Source of the DNA: Phlebotomus papatasi
Taxonomy: Eukaryota > Arthropoda > Insecta > Diptera > Psychodidae
Assembly: GCF_024763615.1 (NCBI RefSeq)
Contig: NC_077223.1
Span: forward strand, 90,582,627-90,646,626
DNA length: 64,000 nt
Direction of reading: 5' to 3'
Shown here: positions 10,363 to 19,247 of the stretch, in pieces
Layout: each line of letters begins with the position of its first letter
How positions within the stretch are numbered: the first letter of the stretch is position 1
Made by a program: the position numbers and the translations under genes
Notes under the pieces: generated by a model
What the model saw: the letters and a program-made list of their open reading frames with translations, nothing else
Databases searched by the model: none
Told to the model about the DNA's origin: nothing

Positions 10363-10597
10363 TGGATTCATTTGGAAATTTCACGGGAGAAGAAGGTAAA
10401 TTTCTCTCTTCTTTATCATTTGTCTTGTAAAGCCCAAAAAAATAGATATTACTTGTCAGTGAGTGTTAAATATGTTTAACTTCCCAGACAAATGCACAAC
10501 ACAAAACTTCCCGGAAATTTCACGGCAAAATTCCTTGACAGAAAAAGGTGCGTCACAATGGATATTGAAATTAGAAAAAAAGGGATTTTACTTGTAG
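10363..10597 (+). CDS. Possible small plus-strand gene of two exons
   Basis: ATG 10363 opens MDSFGNFTGEE and runs to a possible donor (GAAGAAG then GTAAAT). A possible acceptor 'ttaacttcccag' follows about 95 bp on. The joined frame continues DKCTTQNFPEISRQNSLTEK and stays open to a TAG near 10595, giving 47 codons. The product is not recognised. It lies just left of a Pebble exon on the opposite strand and may be chance. Confidence 0.15.
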
Positions 10598-10603
10598 ACT
10601 TAC

Positions 10604-10853
10604 CACATGTGTACAGTCAGGATCTTCGAGATTTGTCGGTACTCCACCATTAGACACCAAAACATCAACCATGTGTTGATGTTCTTCCGGGGAAAACCCA
10701 AAGAAGCATATCCTCTGCCCCTCGAAAGCCCTCGTTCGGTGTATCCTTGAGAAATCTTCCTGGTTCGCATTGAAATTCACCTCATCCCGACGCTTCCATG
10801 CATCGAGCACCCAGTCTGGCCGTACAACGGTCAGACGGAAGGTCATTGCATAC
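10604..10853 (-). CDS. pbl: Pebble/ECT2 RhoGEF, exon with end of BRCT1 and start of BRCT2
   Basis: Exon of the Rho guanine-nucleotide exchange factor that activates Rho1 at the cleavage furrow during cytokinesis. It starts in phase 2 (G completes a Gln codon) after 'ttgaag' and ends at CATGTG before a perfect GTAAGT donor, phase 0. The first part, YAMTFRLTVVRPDWVLDAW, holds the conserved Trp helix that closes a BRCT domain; human ECT2 has PEWIYKAW at this place. The second part (QRICFFGFSPEEHQHM, then NGGVPTNLEDPDCTHV) begins the next BRCT domain, again colinear with human ECT2. The rest of that domain, including its WFW-type motif, is not found downstream in this window. Identity by colinearity is strong. 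Confidence 0.93.
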
Positions 10854-10943
10854 CTTCAAAAAAATTTATTTCGTATTGAAAATAAACAATTGCTAGAGAA
10901 AATGTTTCTTTTCTTTTTTGTAAATTATTCATAGACTACTCAC

Positions 10944-11050
10944 TGATATTTTTCTCCACCACTATTGTTGCAAATAAGATGTGTTATTCGAGAATTCATA
11001 TCTTTTCTAATTTTTCCACCCATTGCATGAATTAAATTCACCAAATGTGT
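10944..11050 (-). CDS. pbl: Pebble/ECT2, BRCT1 core exon
   Basis: Acceptor 'tttttatag' and donor GTGAGT bound 107 nt encoding THLVNLIHAMGGKIRKDMN, then SRITHLICNNSGGEKY plus two bases of Gln. This is the core of a BRCT domain: the Gly-Gly turn (HAMGGK) and the following THL strand. It aligns with little change to the ECT2 segment reading HHMGGVIRKDFNSKVTHLV. It joins in frame to the exon at 10604-10853 across a 90-bp intron and to the exon at 27999-28134 across a 16.9-kb intron. Confidence 0.95.
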
Positions 11051-11128
11051 CTATAAAAACAAAGAAAAGATATTTCTTTAGCAAACAATTACATCATTAT
11101 AAGACAAATAGTTATAAAATAAAAAAAA

Positions 11129-12954
11129 GGGACAGATAATCCTAACCGGCTTATGTAGGTGAGATTCTTAACGTGAGCTAACTCGGAGTGCATGCAAATT
11201 CGATTTAGAGCTGAAGTTGGGAAACGCCATTCAGTTATCTTGAATCAAATTCGTGAAATTATACAAATTTTGTATTTAAACCAAAATATCAAGGATTTGG
11301 ATGAACTGACAGAAAAGTGTTATATGGGTGAAATGTAGACCAGAATGTACTCTATAATTTTCCCATAGAACATGATCTCACCGATTACTCAGAAGCCAAG
11401 ATAAGCGAGGTTTTTTGTTTCTTAACTCGTTTTTTCATCCAGAGTTCCCCAAGTAGTCATTTGTTGAACTTCAACTATATCAAGGAATTGTTGTATTTTG
11501 TGGGACTTTCCATTTAAAACCCTATTTTAAGTGTCTTGGTGGAGTAGAGGCAGTCAAATTGGCATCTGAGTGATTTCAAAGCGTTATTATGGGAAAAATC
11601 AATTTTTTCACACTTAAACGGCAAAATCGAAGTGATAGCGTAGTCTGAGCGGAAAATGATGTATGGACGAAATGTAGAGACAAATGTGCTCTACAATTAT
11701 GTCAAAGTAATCATCAAAATCGATTCAGCGACAGTCGAGATAATTGAGGTTATGTGATATTGAAATTGGTTTTTCGACTGTGGCGCCCCTGGTGTTGCTC
11801 CCACAAAGTTCAAATGTTCTAGAAAGTTGTAGCATTTGGTGAGATCTTTCGTTTAAGCCCTCATTCATCAAAATCGGTCACATAGAACCGGAGATATGAT
11901 TTTTTGAATTTCGTGAACTTTGACCCCTCATATCTCCGGTTCTATTGAAACCACAGCGCGCATACGCACCATTTTGGAAACGTCCTAGACTGGACTACAA
12001 CATACTAAAATTTCATTAACTTGCACAATGCCGTTTTTGAGAAAAGTGACTTTGAATTTCGATGAATTTTGACGCTATCACAGCGCCACCTGTGGTGACT
12101 TTTTGAACTTCCATCTGAAAGTGCTCATCGAGACGAAACCAAAAAGGTAAAATTTAGGTCGATATGTTAATTAGAACCGGAGATAGAGGCCGGTCAATAT
12201 TCGAACTTTGACCCCTTATAGCTCGGGTCAGGGGTTATGGATCGACTTAAGGTTTTTTTTGTTTGATAGGTATAATCAACGGCTACAACATACTAAAATT
12301 TCAGCCCGATGCACAATGGAATTTTTGAGTTATTTAACTTATAAGATTTAAAAATTTTCTTTTTAATAATAGCGCCCCTAGCGGTGGTTTTATGAACTTG
12401 CGATGTTAGAAGGGAAAGTGGCATTTCACGAGAGCTTTCCAAAAAGCCCTCACTTTTTAAATTCTGACAATTAGAACCGGAGTTATGGCCATTTTAAGAA
12501 ATTTTTTTTGGACCCTTATAGCTCGGGTCTGGGGGGTCAGGGGACCTTAAGTTTGGTATTGATGGAAAGCTCTAAGGCCCAGCTATAACATACTAAAATT
12601 TGAACCCGCTCGATGCCATAGGGGCGGAGCTATTGAGAAAACAAAAAAAGGGGGGTCTTCAAAATGGCGGAAGGAGGGGTGGGGGGTGGGGGGTCAATGC
12701 ACCAAGTTGCAATTTTCACCCGATATATAACCTTTGCCGAAAACCGTAAGTCGGTATCTTTTTTAGTTTAGGAGCTATTAAGCTCCAAAGAGCGGCCGGC
12801 CAGCCGGCCGGCCGGCCGGGAACGTAAATTAGCCACATATATATTCGTGATCAGGAAGTGCTGAAACACATTTTGGCCAAATTTGAGGTCGATCAGACGA
12901 CATGAAATTTTGTTAGGATTATAGTAGGTGAGATTGTTAAGAATCTCACCTAAT
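11129..12954 (+). mobile_element. Non-coding 1.8-kb repeat element, copy 1
   Basis: Full copy of a family seen three times. It begins near 'GGGACAGATAATCC'. It carries 'TAGGTGAGATTCTTAAC' at 11156 and the exact inverse at its right end, which itself forms a hairpin at 12925-12952. The interior repeats phrases such as 'AGAACCGGAGATA', 'CATACTAAAATTT' and 'TTATAGCTCGGGTC', and has no coding frame. A GGCC-repeat tract lies at about 12794-12820. Its right end abuts the histone array directly. Confidence 0.85.
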
Positions 12955-13168
12955 ATTTTTCTCATAATCTCATTTTCCAAACTGCAAAACCCGGAACATT
13001 TCGGGTCATAGAGATGCGAATGTTTCAATTCTTGGAAAAAACCTAAGAAAAAAACTTCACATAGAAACTGCAAAACCCGAAACATTTCGGGTCATAGATA
13101 TTCGAATGCTTTAATTCCAGCAAAAAATTAAGAAAGACCTCAAGTTAGAAGAATAGATGAAAAAAAAA

Positions 13169-13496
13169 CTGGAGGGAAACCTCACTGACCTGCTGGAAAG
13201 TCATTACGACAGAACTCTAGAATCTTAAGTGGGTCCTACTGAAATCTTTTAAAAATCTCATGCACAAAACGCCGGAAAGGCAGCTTGTGGATGAGCCATT
13301 CATTCAATGCTCTTCTGGAAAGAACGGATCTCATGGATAGCCACTGTCCGGGGCAATAGCAACGGGGCTTCTTGACCCGGTCAGTAGCTGCTGAAGCATT
13401 CTTCCATCGGTTCATGGGGTTTGCCTTTTGCCTCGCACGGGCAACCAAGATGCTTACGCCGTGAGCGCTTGAAAGAGAATAGCTCATTTGGTGCAT
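13169..13496 (-). pseudogene. His3: Histone H3 pseudogene, array copy 1 (tail lost)
   Basis: Read on the minus strand from ATG 13496. The translation DRVKKPRCYCPG...LNEWLIHKLPFRRFVHEIFKRF corresponds to H3 residues from about GVKKPHRYRPG to LLIRKLPFQRLVREIAQDF, and DNA identity is high around 'CTCATCC.CAAGCTGCCTTTCC'. The frame stops after KRFQ. H3 homology resumes one frame over as THLRF-stop-SSVVMTFQQVSEVSL (H3: [21 protein letters not shown]). The N-terminal tail is strongly altered, with lysines K4, K9 and K27 not recognisable. A TATA box lies about 16 bp before the ATG. The 3' tail is missing because the 1.8-kb repeat starts at 12954. Confidence 0.9.
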
Positions 13497-13763
13497 TTTT
13501 ACGCCTTATATATGGAAGTATGGGGGCGGGGCTATTATAGCATTTGATCCATTTGACAGATTTATTGTTTTAATAATAAAATATTCCTTTCACAAATATT
13601 ATTTCTGAACAATTTAGTGTATTTGCATATTGAATTTATTTATTTAACACGGAAAATAGTAGAAAATCAAAATGTGTTGAAAATGGGCGTGGTTTAGTAA
13701 TTGCGTTTAATTATTGTAAATTTCTTAGGATTATCGAATAACTCTTTATGGAATAATTGTTAT

Positions 13764-13779
13764 GGCCCTAAAAAGGGCC
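13764..13779 (-). terminator. Histone-type 3' stem-loop (array unit 2)
   Basis: On the minus strand GGCCCT-TTTT-AGGGCC: a 6-bp stem with a four-base T loop, the form bound by SLBP in replication-dependent histone mRNA. It is followed by an AAAGAG purine element like the U7 snRNA target. Loop composition fixes the minus strand. Confidence 0.85.
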
Positions 13780-13801
13780 ATTTTTTGGTAAGAAATTTCG
13801 A

Positions 13802-14532
13802 CTATTTGCGCATGGCGGGAAACACTTTGGTGTCTTCAAACAATTTCAATTCCAGCAAAAAAAATGAATTAAAAAAACATCAACTTTGAAGAATCGGATG
13901 GAAAAATATTTTTATATCTTAGTAATTTAACCAATTTCCCCAAAAACTGAATAATTTTATGGAAAAATATTGAAAGAATAATTGTAAATATTTTTCTCAT
14001 AATCTCATTTTCCAAACTGCAAAACCCGGAACATTTCGGGTCATAGAGATGCGAATGTTTCAATTCTTGGAAAAAACCTAAGAAAAAAAACTTCACATAG
14101 AAACTGCAAAACCCGAAACATTTCGGGTCATAGACATTCGAATGCTTTAATTCCAGCAAAAAATTAAGAAAGACCTCAAGTTAGAAGAATAGATGAAAAA
14201 AAAACTGGAGGGAAACCTCACTGACCTGCTGGAAAGTCATTACGACAGAACTCTAGAATCTTAAGTGGGTCCTACTGAAATCTTTTAAAAATCTCATGCA
14301 CAAAATGCCGGAAAGGCAGCTTGTGGATGAGCCATTCATTCAATGCTCTTCTGGAAAGAACGGATCTCATGGATAGCCACTGTCCAGGGCAATAGCAACG
14401 GGGCTTCTTGACCCGGTCAGTAGCTGCTGAAGCATTCTTCCATCGGTTCATGGGGTTTGCCTTTTGCCTCGTACGGGCAACCAAGATGCTTACGCCGTGA
14501 GCGCTTGAAAGAGAATAGCTCATTTGGTGCAT
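13802..14532 (-). pseudogene. His3: Histone H3 pseudogene, array copy 2 (all parts present)
   Basis: The most complete arrangement, read on the minus strand. The H3 N-terminal two thirds lie at 14272-14532, followed by a 4-nt disruption and a frameshift. The H3 middle (THLRF-stop-...FQQVSEVSL) lies at 14205-14270. An AT-rich insert of about 345 bp holds two subrepeats, and the H3 tail fragment LFEDTKVFPAMRK (H3: LFEDTNLCAIHAK) lies at 13802-13858, ending in TAG. The normal last ~20 residues after IHAK are absent. Upstream are TATATAAG (14541-14548), a GC box and the octamer; downstream is the stem-loop at 13764. No intact H3 can be made from this copy. Confidence 0.9.
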
Positions 14533-14799
14533 TTTTACGCCTTATATATGGAAGTATGGGGGCGGGGCTATTATAGCATTTGATCCATTTGACAGATTTA
14601 TTGTTTTAATAATAAAATATTCCTTTCACAAATATTATTTCTGAACAATTTAGTGTATTTGCATATTGAATTTATTTATTTAACACGGAAAATAGTAGAA
14701 AATCAAAATGTGTTGAAAATGGGCGTGGTTTAGTAATTGCGTTTAATTATTGTAAATTTCTTAGGATTATCGAATAACTCTTTATGGAATAATTGTTAT

Positions 14800-14815
14800 G
14801 GCCCTAAAAAGGGCC
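14800..14815 (-). terminator. Histone-type 3' stem-loop (array unit 3)
   Basis: Same GGCCCT-TTTT-AGGGCC hairpin on the minus strand with a downstream AAAGAG element, 23 bp below the H3 tail stop codon. Confidence 0.85.
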
Positions 14816-14837
14816 ATTTTTTGGTAAGAAATTTCGA

Positions 14838-15570
14838 CTATTTGCGCATGGCGGGAAACACTTTGGTGTCTTCAAACAATTTCAATTCCAGCAAAAAAAA
14901 ATGAATTAAAAAAAACATCAACTTTGAAGAATCGGATGGAAAAATATTTTTATATCTTAGTAATTTAACCAATTTCCCCAAAAACTGAATAATTTTATGG
15001 AAAAATATTGAAAGAATAATTGTAAATATTTTTCTCATAATCTCATTTTCCAAACTGCAAAACCCGGAACATTTCGGGTCATAGAGATGCGAATGTTTCA
15101 ATTCTTGGAAAAAACCTAAGAAAAAAAACTTCACATAGAAACTGCAAAACCCGAAACATTTCGGGTCATAGACATTCGAATGCTTTAATTCCAGCAAAAA
15201 ATTAAGAAAGACCTCAAGTTAGAAGAATAGATGAAAAAAAAACTGGAGGGAAACCTCACTGACCTGCTGGAAAGTCATTACGACAGAACTCTAGAATCTT
15301 AAGTGGGTCCTACTGAAATCTTTTAAAAATCTCATGCACAAAATGCCGGAAAGGCAGCTTGTGGATGAGCCATTCATTCAATGCTCTTCTGGAAAGAACG
15401 GATCTCATGGATAGCCACTGTCCAGGGCAATAGCAACGGGGCTTCTTGACCCGGTCAGTAGCTGCTGAAGCATTCTTCCATCGGTTCATGGGGTTTGCCT
15501 TTTGCCTCGTACGGGCAACCAAGATGCTTACGCCGTGAGCGCTTGAAAGAGAATAGCTCATTTGGTGCAT
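14838..15570 (-). pseudogene. His3: Histone H3 pseudogene, array copy 3
   Basis: Same layout and lesions as copy 2: N-terminal H3 part 15310-15570, frameshifted middle about 15243-15308, insert, tail fragment LFEDTKVFPAMRK at 14838-14894. A length change in a poly-A run joins the tail to the insert in one longer open frame (14838-15197), which is not evidence of function. Promoter elements and stem-loop are present. Confidence 0.9.
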
Positions 15571-15837
15571 TTTTACGCCTTATATATGGAAGTATGGGGG
15601 CGGGGCTATTATAGCATTTGATCCATTTGACAGATTTATTGTTTTAATAATAAAATATTCCTTTCACAAATATTATTTCTGAACAATTTAGTGTATTTGC
15701 ATATTGAATTTATTTATTTAACACGGAAAATAGTAGAAAATCAAAATGTGTTGAAAATGGGCGTGGTTTAGTAATTGCGTTTAATTATTGTAAATTTCTT
15801 AGGATTATCGAATAACTCTTTATGGAATAATTGTTAT

Positions 15838-15853
15838 GGCCCTAAAAAGGGCC
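15838..15853 (-). terminator. Histone-type 3' stem-loop (array unit 4)
   Basis: GGCCCT-TTTT-AGGGCC on the minus strand, 23 bp below an H3 tail fragment, with AAAGAG downstream. Confidence 0.85.
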
Positions 15854-15875
15854 ATTTTTTGGTAAGAAATTTCGA

Positions 15876-15932
15876 CTATTTGCGCATGGCGGGAAACACT
15901 TTGGTGTCTTCAAACAATTTCAATTCCAGCAA
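15876..15932 (-). pseudogene. His3: Histone H3 tail fragment (unit cut by the palindrome)
   Basis: Only the LFEDTKVFPAMRK-stop tail and the insert are present. The N-terminal H3 part expected around 16350-16610 is replaced by the palindrome's left arm and the second gene. Confidence 0.85.
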
Positions 15933-16290
15933 AAAAAATGAATTAAAAAAACATCAACTTTGAAGAATCGGATGGAAAAATATTTTTATATCTTAGTAAT
16001 TTAACCAATTTCCCCAAAAACTGAATAATTTTATGGAAAAATATTGAAAGAATAATTGTAAATATTTTTCTCATAATCTCATTTTCCAAACTGCAAAACC
16101 CGGAACATTTCGGGTCATAGAGATGCGAATGTTTCAATTCTTGGAAAAAACCTAAGAAAAAAAAAACTTCACATAGAAATTGCAAAACCCGAAACATTTC
16201 GGGTCATAGACATTCGAATGCTTTAATACCAGCAAATTAAATTATGTAATTCTATTTTTTTTTAATTCAACTCTTTAAATATTGTTTTTT

Positions 16291-16306
16291 AGCCCTAAAA
16301 AGGGCT
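16291..16306 (-). terminator. Histone-type 3' stem-loop of the palindrome gene, left arm
   Basis: AGCCCT-TTTT-AGGGCT on the minus strand, mirror image of the hairpin at 16767-16782, followed by an AAAGAG element. Confidence 0.8.
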
Positions 16307-16319
16307 GTTTTTTTTTATT

Positions 16320-16533
16320 TTATTTCAATTTTTTGAGCTCCGACATTTGTCCGTTGTACTTCTTGTCAACGCGGCTGTAATCTGAAAAGAAAAGAAAATT
16401 AATATTTAAATGGTATTTTTTTTTTTTACTTACAGTCTTTGGAATGGTTCTCCTTAACGTATTTTAGGAATGTGTTGACAGCCTTTTTCGTCTCGTGATA
16501 CGATCTCTCGTATTTTCGTTTTTCTCTAATTAT
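16320..16533 (-). pseudogene. 3' end of an unrecognised intron-containing gene, left-arm copy
   Basis: Mirror copy of the gene fragment at 16540-16753, read on the minus strand. The exon part 16434-16533 has a GTAAGT donor, then a ~52-bp intron, then a terminal exon (16320-16381) ending in TAA. It is truncated at the palindrome centre, so it has no start codon of its own here. Confidence 0.7.
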
Positions 16534-16539
16534 CGGGAG

Positions 16540-16753
16540 ATAATTAGAGAAAAACGAAAATACGAGAGATCGTATCACGAGACGAAAAAGGCTGTCAACA
16601 CATTCCTAAAATACGTTAAGGAGAACCATTCCAAAGACTGTAAGTAAAAAAAAAAAATACCATTTAAATATTAATTTTCTTTTCTTTTCAGATTACAGCC
16701 GCGTTGACAAGAAGTACAACGGACAAATGTCGGAGCTCAAAAAATTGAAATAA
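16540..16753 (+). pseudogene. 3' end of an unrecognised intron-containing gene, right-arm copy
   Basis: Plus-strand frame reading ...REKRKYERSYHETKKAVN, then TFLKYVKENHSKD to a GTAAGT donor at 16640. An acceptor 'ttcttttcag' follows, then YYSRVDKKYNGQMSELKKLK-stop (exon 2, 16692-16753). Phase is preserved across the 52-bp intron, and the intron has a strong polypyrimidine tract. The product is lysine-rich and basic, with a charged helical look. I do not recognise it as H1, H2A, H2B or H4. The 5' part is cut off at the palindrome centre. It is followed by a histone-type stem-loop, which is unusual for a gene with an intron. Confidence 0.7.
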
Positions 16754-16766
16754 AATAAAAAAAAAC

Positions 16767-16782
16767 AGCCCTTTTTAGGGCT
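16767..16782 (+). terminator. Histone-type 3' stem-loop of the palindrome gene, right arm
   Basis: AGCCCT-TTTT-AGGGCT 14 bp after the TAA, followed by 'AACAATATTTAAAGAGTTG'. This spacer and purine element closely resemble those after the H3 pseudogene stem-loops. Confidence 0.82.
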
Positions 16783-17169
16783 AAAAAACAATATTTAAAG
16801 AGTTGAATTTAAAAAAAAAAATAGAATCACATAATTTAATTTGCTGGTATTAAAGCATTCGAATGTCTATGACCCGAAATGTCTCGGGTTTTGCAATTTC
16901 TATGTGAAGTTTTTTTTTCTTAGGTTTCTTCCAGGAATTGAAGCACTCGCATCTCTATGGCCCGAAATGTTCCGGGTTTTGCAGTTTGGAAAATGAGATT
17001 ATGAGAAAAATATTTACAATTATTCTTTCAGTATTTTTCCACAAAATTATTCAGTTTTAGTATAGTAGAAAATCAAAATGTGTTGAAAATGGGCGTGGTT
17101 TAGTAATTGCGTTTAATTATTGTAAATTTCTTAGGATTATCGAATAACTCTTTATGGAATAATTGTTAT

Positions 17170-17185
17170 GGCCCTAAAAAGGGCC
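17170..17185 (-). terminator. Histone-type 3' stem-loop (first unit after palindrome)
   Basis: GGCCCT-TTTT-AGGGCC on the minus strand with downstream AAAGAG element. Confidence 0.85.
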
Positions 17186-17207
17186 ATTTTTTGGTAAGAA
17201 ATTTCGA

Positions 17208-17850
17208 CTATTTGCGCATGGCGGGAAACACTTTGGTGTCTTCAAACAATTTCAATTCCAGCAAAAAAATGAATTAAAAAAACATCAACTTTGAAGAATC
17301 GGATGGAAAAATATTTTTATATCTTAGTAATTTAACCAATTTCCCCAAAAACTGAATAATTTTGTGGAAAAATATTGAAAGAATAATTGTAAATATTTTT
17401 CTCATAATCTCATTTTCCAAACTGCAAAACCCGGAACATTTCGGGTCATAGACATTCGAATGCTTTAATTCCAGCAAAAAATTAAGAAAGACCTCAAGTT
17501 AGAAGAATAGATGAAAAAAAAACTGGAGGGAAACCTCACTGACCTGCTGGAAAGTCATTACGACAGAACTCTAGAATCTTAAGTGGGTCCTACTGAAATC
17601 TTTTAAAAATCTCATGCACAAAACGCCGGAAAGGCAGCTTGTGGATGAGCCATTCATTCAATGCTCTTCTGGAAAGAACGGATCTCATGGATAGCCACTG
17701 TCCAGGGCAATAGCAACGGGGCTTCTTGACCCGGTCAGTAGCTGCTGAAGCATTCTTCCATCGGTTCATGGGGTTTGCCTTTTGCCTCGTACGGGCAACC
17801 AAGATGCTTACGCCGTGAGCGCTTGAAAGAGAATAGCTCATTTGGTGCAT
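17208..17850 (-). pseudogene. His3: Histone H3 pseudogene, array copy with shortened insert
   Basis: N-terminal H3 part 17590-17850, middle 17523-17588, tail LFEDTKVFPAMRK at 17208-17264. It has the same stop and frameshift as the other copies. The insert has one instead of two 'CCCGRAACATTTCGGG' subrepeats, as if the two had recombined, making this unit about 90 bp shorter. Promoter elements are present, with a C-to-A change before the TATA box region (ttttaagcc instead of ttttacgcc). Confidence 0.9.
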
Positions 17851-18117
17851 TTTTAAGCCTTATATATGGAAGTATGGGGGCGGGGCTATTATAGCATTTG
17901 ATCCATTTGACAGATTTATTGTTTTAATAATAAAATATTCCTTTCACAAATATTATTTCTGAACAATTTAGTGTATTTGCATATTGAATTTATTTATTTA
18001 ACACGGAAAATAGTAGAAAATCAAAATGTGTTGAAAATGGGCGTGGTTTAGTAATTGCGTTTAATTATTGTAAATTTCTTAGGATTATCGAATAACTCTT
18101 TATGGAATAATTGTTAT

Positions 18118-18133
18118 GGCCCTAAAAAGGGCC
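18118..18133 (-). terminator. Histone-type 3' stem-loop
   Basis: GGCCCT-TTTT-AGGGCC on the minus strand with downstream AAAGAG element. Confidence 0.85.
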
Positions 18134-18155
18134 ATTTTTTGGTAAGAAATTTCGA

Positions 18156-18885
18156 CTATTTGCGCATGGCGGGAAACACTTTGGTGTCTTCAAACAATTT
18201 CAATTCCAGCAAAAAAAATGAATTAAAAAAACATCAACTTTGAAGAATCGGATGGAAAAATATTTTTATATCTTAGTAATTTAACCAATTTCCCCAAAAA
18301 CTGAATAATTTTGTGGAAAAATATTGAAAGAATAATTGTAAATATTTTTCTCATAATCTCATTTTCCAAACTGCAAAACCCGGAACATTTCGGGTCATAG
18401 AGATGCGAATGTTTCAATTCTTGGAAAAAACCTAAGAAAAAAACTTCACATAGAAACTGCAAAACCCGAAACATTTCGGGTCATAGATATTCGAATGCTT
18501 TAATTCCAGCAAAAAATTAAGAAAGACCTCAAGTTAGAAGAATAGATGAAAAAAAAACTGGAGGGAAACCTCACTGACCTGCTGGAAAGTCATTACGACA
18601 GAACTCTAGAATCTTAAGTGGGTCCTACTGAAATCTTTTAAAAATCTCATGCACAAAACGCCGGAAAGGCAGCTTGTGGATGAGCCATTCATTCAATGCT
18701 CTTCTGGAAAGAACGGATCTCATGGATAGCCACTGTCCGGGGCAATAGCAACGGGGCTTCTTGACCCGGTCAGTAGCTGCTGAAGCATTCTTCCATCGGT
18801 TCATGGGGTTTGCCTTTTGCCTCGCACGGGCAACCAAGATGCTTACGCCGTGAGCGCTTGAAAGAGAATAGCTCATTTGGTGCAT
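18156..18885 (-). pseudogene. His3: Histone H3 pseudogene, last full array copy
   Basis: N-terminal H3 part 18625-18885, middle from about 18558, tail 18156-18212. Its N-terminal part is the same protein version (RARQKAN..., LPFRRF) as the first copy at 13236, while the copies between carry R-to-T or R-to-H changes. This suggests the outer copies are closest to each other. Same inactivating lesions. Confidence 0.9.
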
Positions 18886-19152
18886 TTTTACGCCTTATAT
18901 ATGGAAGTATGGGGGCGGGGCTATTATAGCATTTGATCCATTTGACAGATTTATTGTTTTAATAATAAAATATTCCTTTCACAAATATTATTTCTGAACA
19001 ATTTAGTGTATTTGCATATTGAATTTATTTATTTAACACGGAAAATAGTAGAAAATCAAAATGTGTTGAAAATGGGCGTGGTTTAGTAATTGCGTTTAAT
19101 TATTGTAAATTTCTTAGGATTATCGAATAACTCTTTATGGAATAATTGTTAT

Positions 19153-19247
19153 GGCCCTAAAAAGGGCCATTTTTTGGTAAGAAATTTCGACTATTTGCGC
19201 ATGGCGGGAAACACTTTGGTGTCCTTAAACAATTTCAATTCCAGCAA
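19153..19247 (-). pseudogene. His3: Histone stem-loop plus H3 tail fragment at the array's right edge
   Basis: Stem-loop at 19153-19168 and tail fragment with stop codon at 19191-19193 on the minus strand. The rest of the unit is missing, cut at about 19290 by copy 2 of the 1.8-kb repeat. Confidence 0.8.

Larger units (their letters stand above)
16021..17052. repeat. Near-perfect ~1.03-kb palindrome inside the histone array
   Basis: Arms of about 513 bp meet at a 6-bp centre near 16536. The left arm (16021-16533) and right arm (16540-17052) match except for a few substitutions and homopolymer changes. Each arm contains, from the centre outward, the 3' part of an unrecognised gene, a histone-type stem-loop, and the insert part of the H3 unit. 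The array resumes in normal orientation at about 17058. Confidence 0.93.

Noticed and set aside
12768..13085. Minus-strand frame ending in AGRLAGRSLE, and the plus-strand 'GRPAGRPAGRP' frames at 20729 and 23746
   Set aside because: They are translations of the GGCC repeat tract and non-coding repeat sequence; no start, splice or similarity support.
13236..13496. An intact novel 86-residue protein conserved in five tandem copies
   Set aside because: The frame is a degraded histone H3 with a premature stop; H3 homology continues in another frame, so conservation reflects recent duplication of a pseudogene.
13764..13779. Reading the GGCCCT hairpin as a plus-strand terminator
   Set aside because: On the plus strand the loop would be AAAA; only the minus strand gives the T-rich loop of histone stem-loops, and the H3 remnants lie on that strand.
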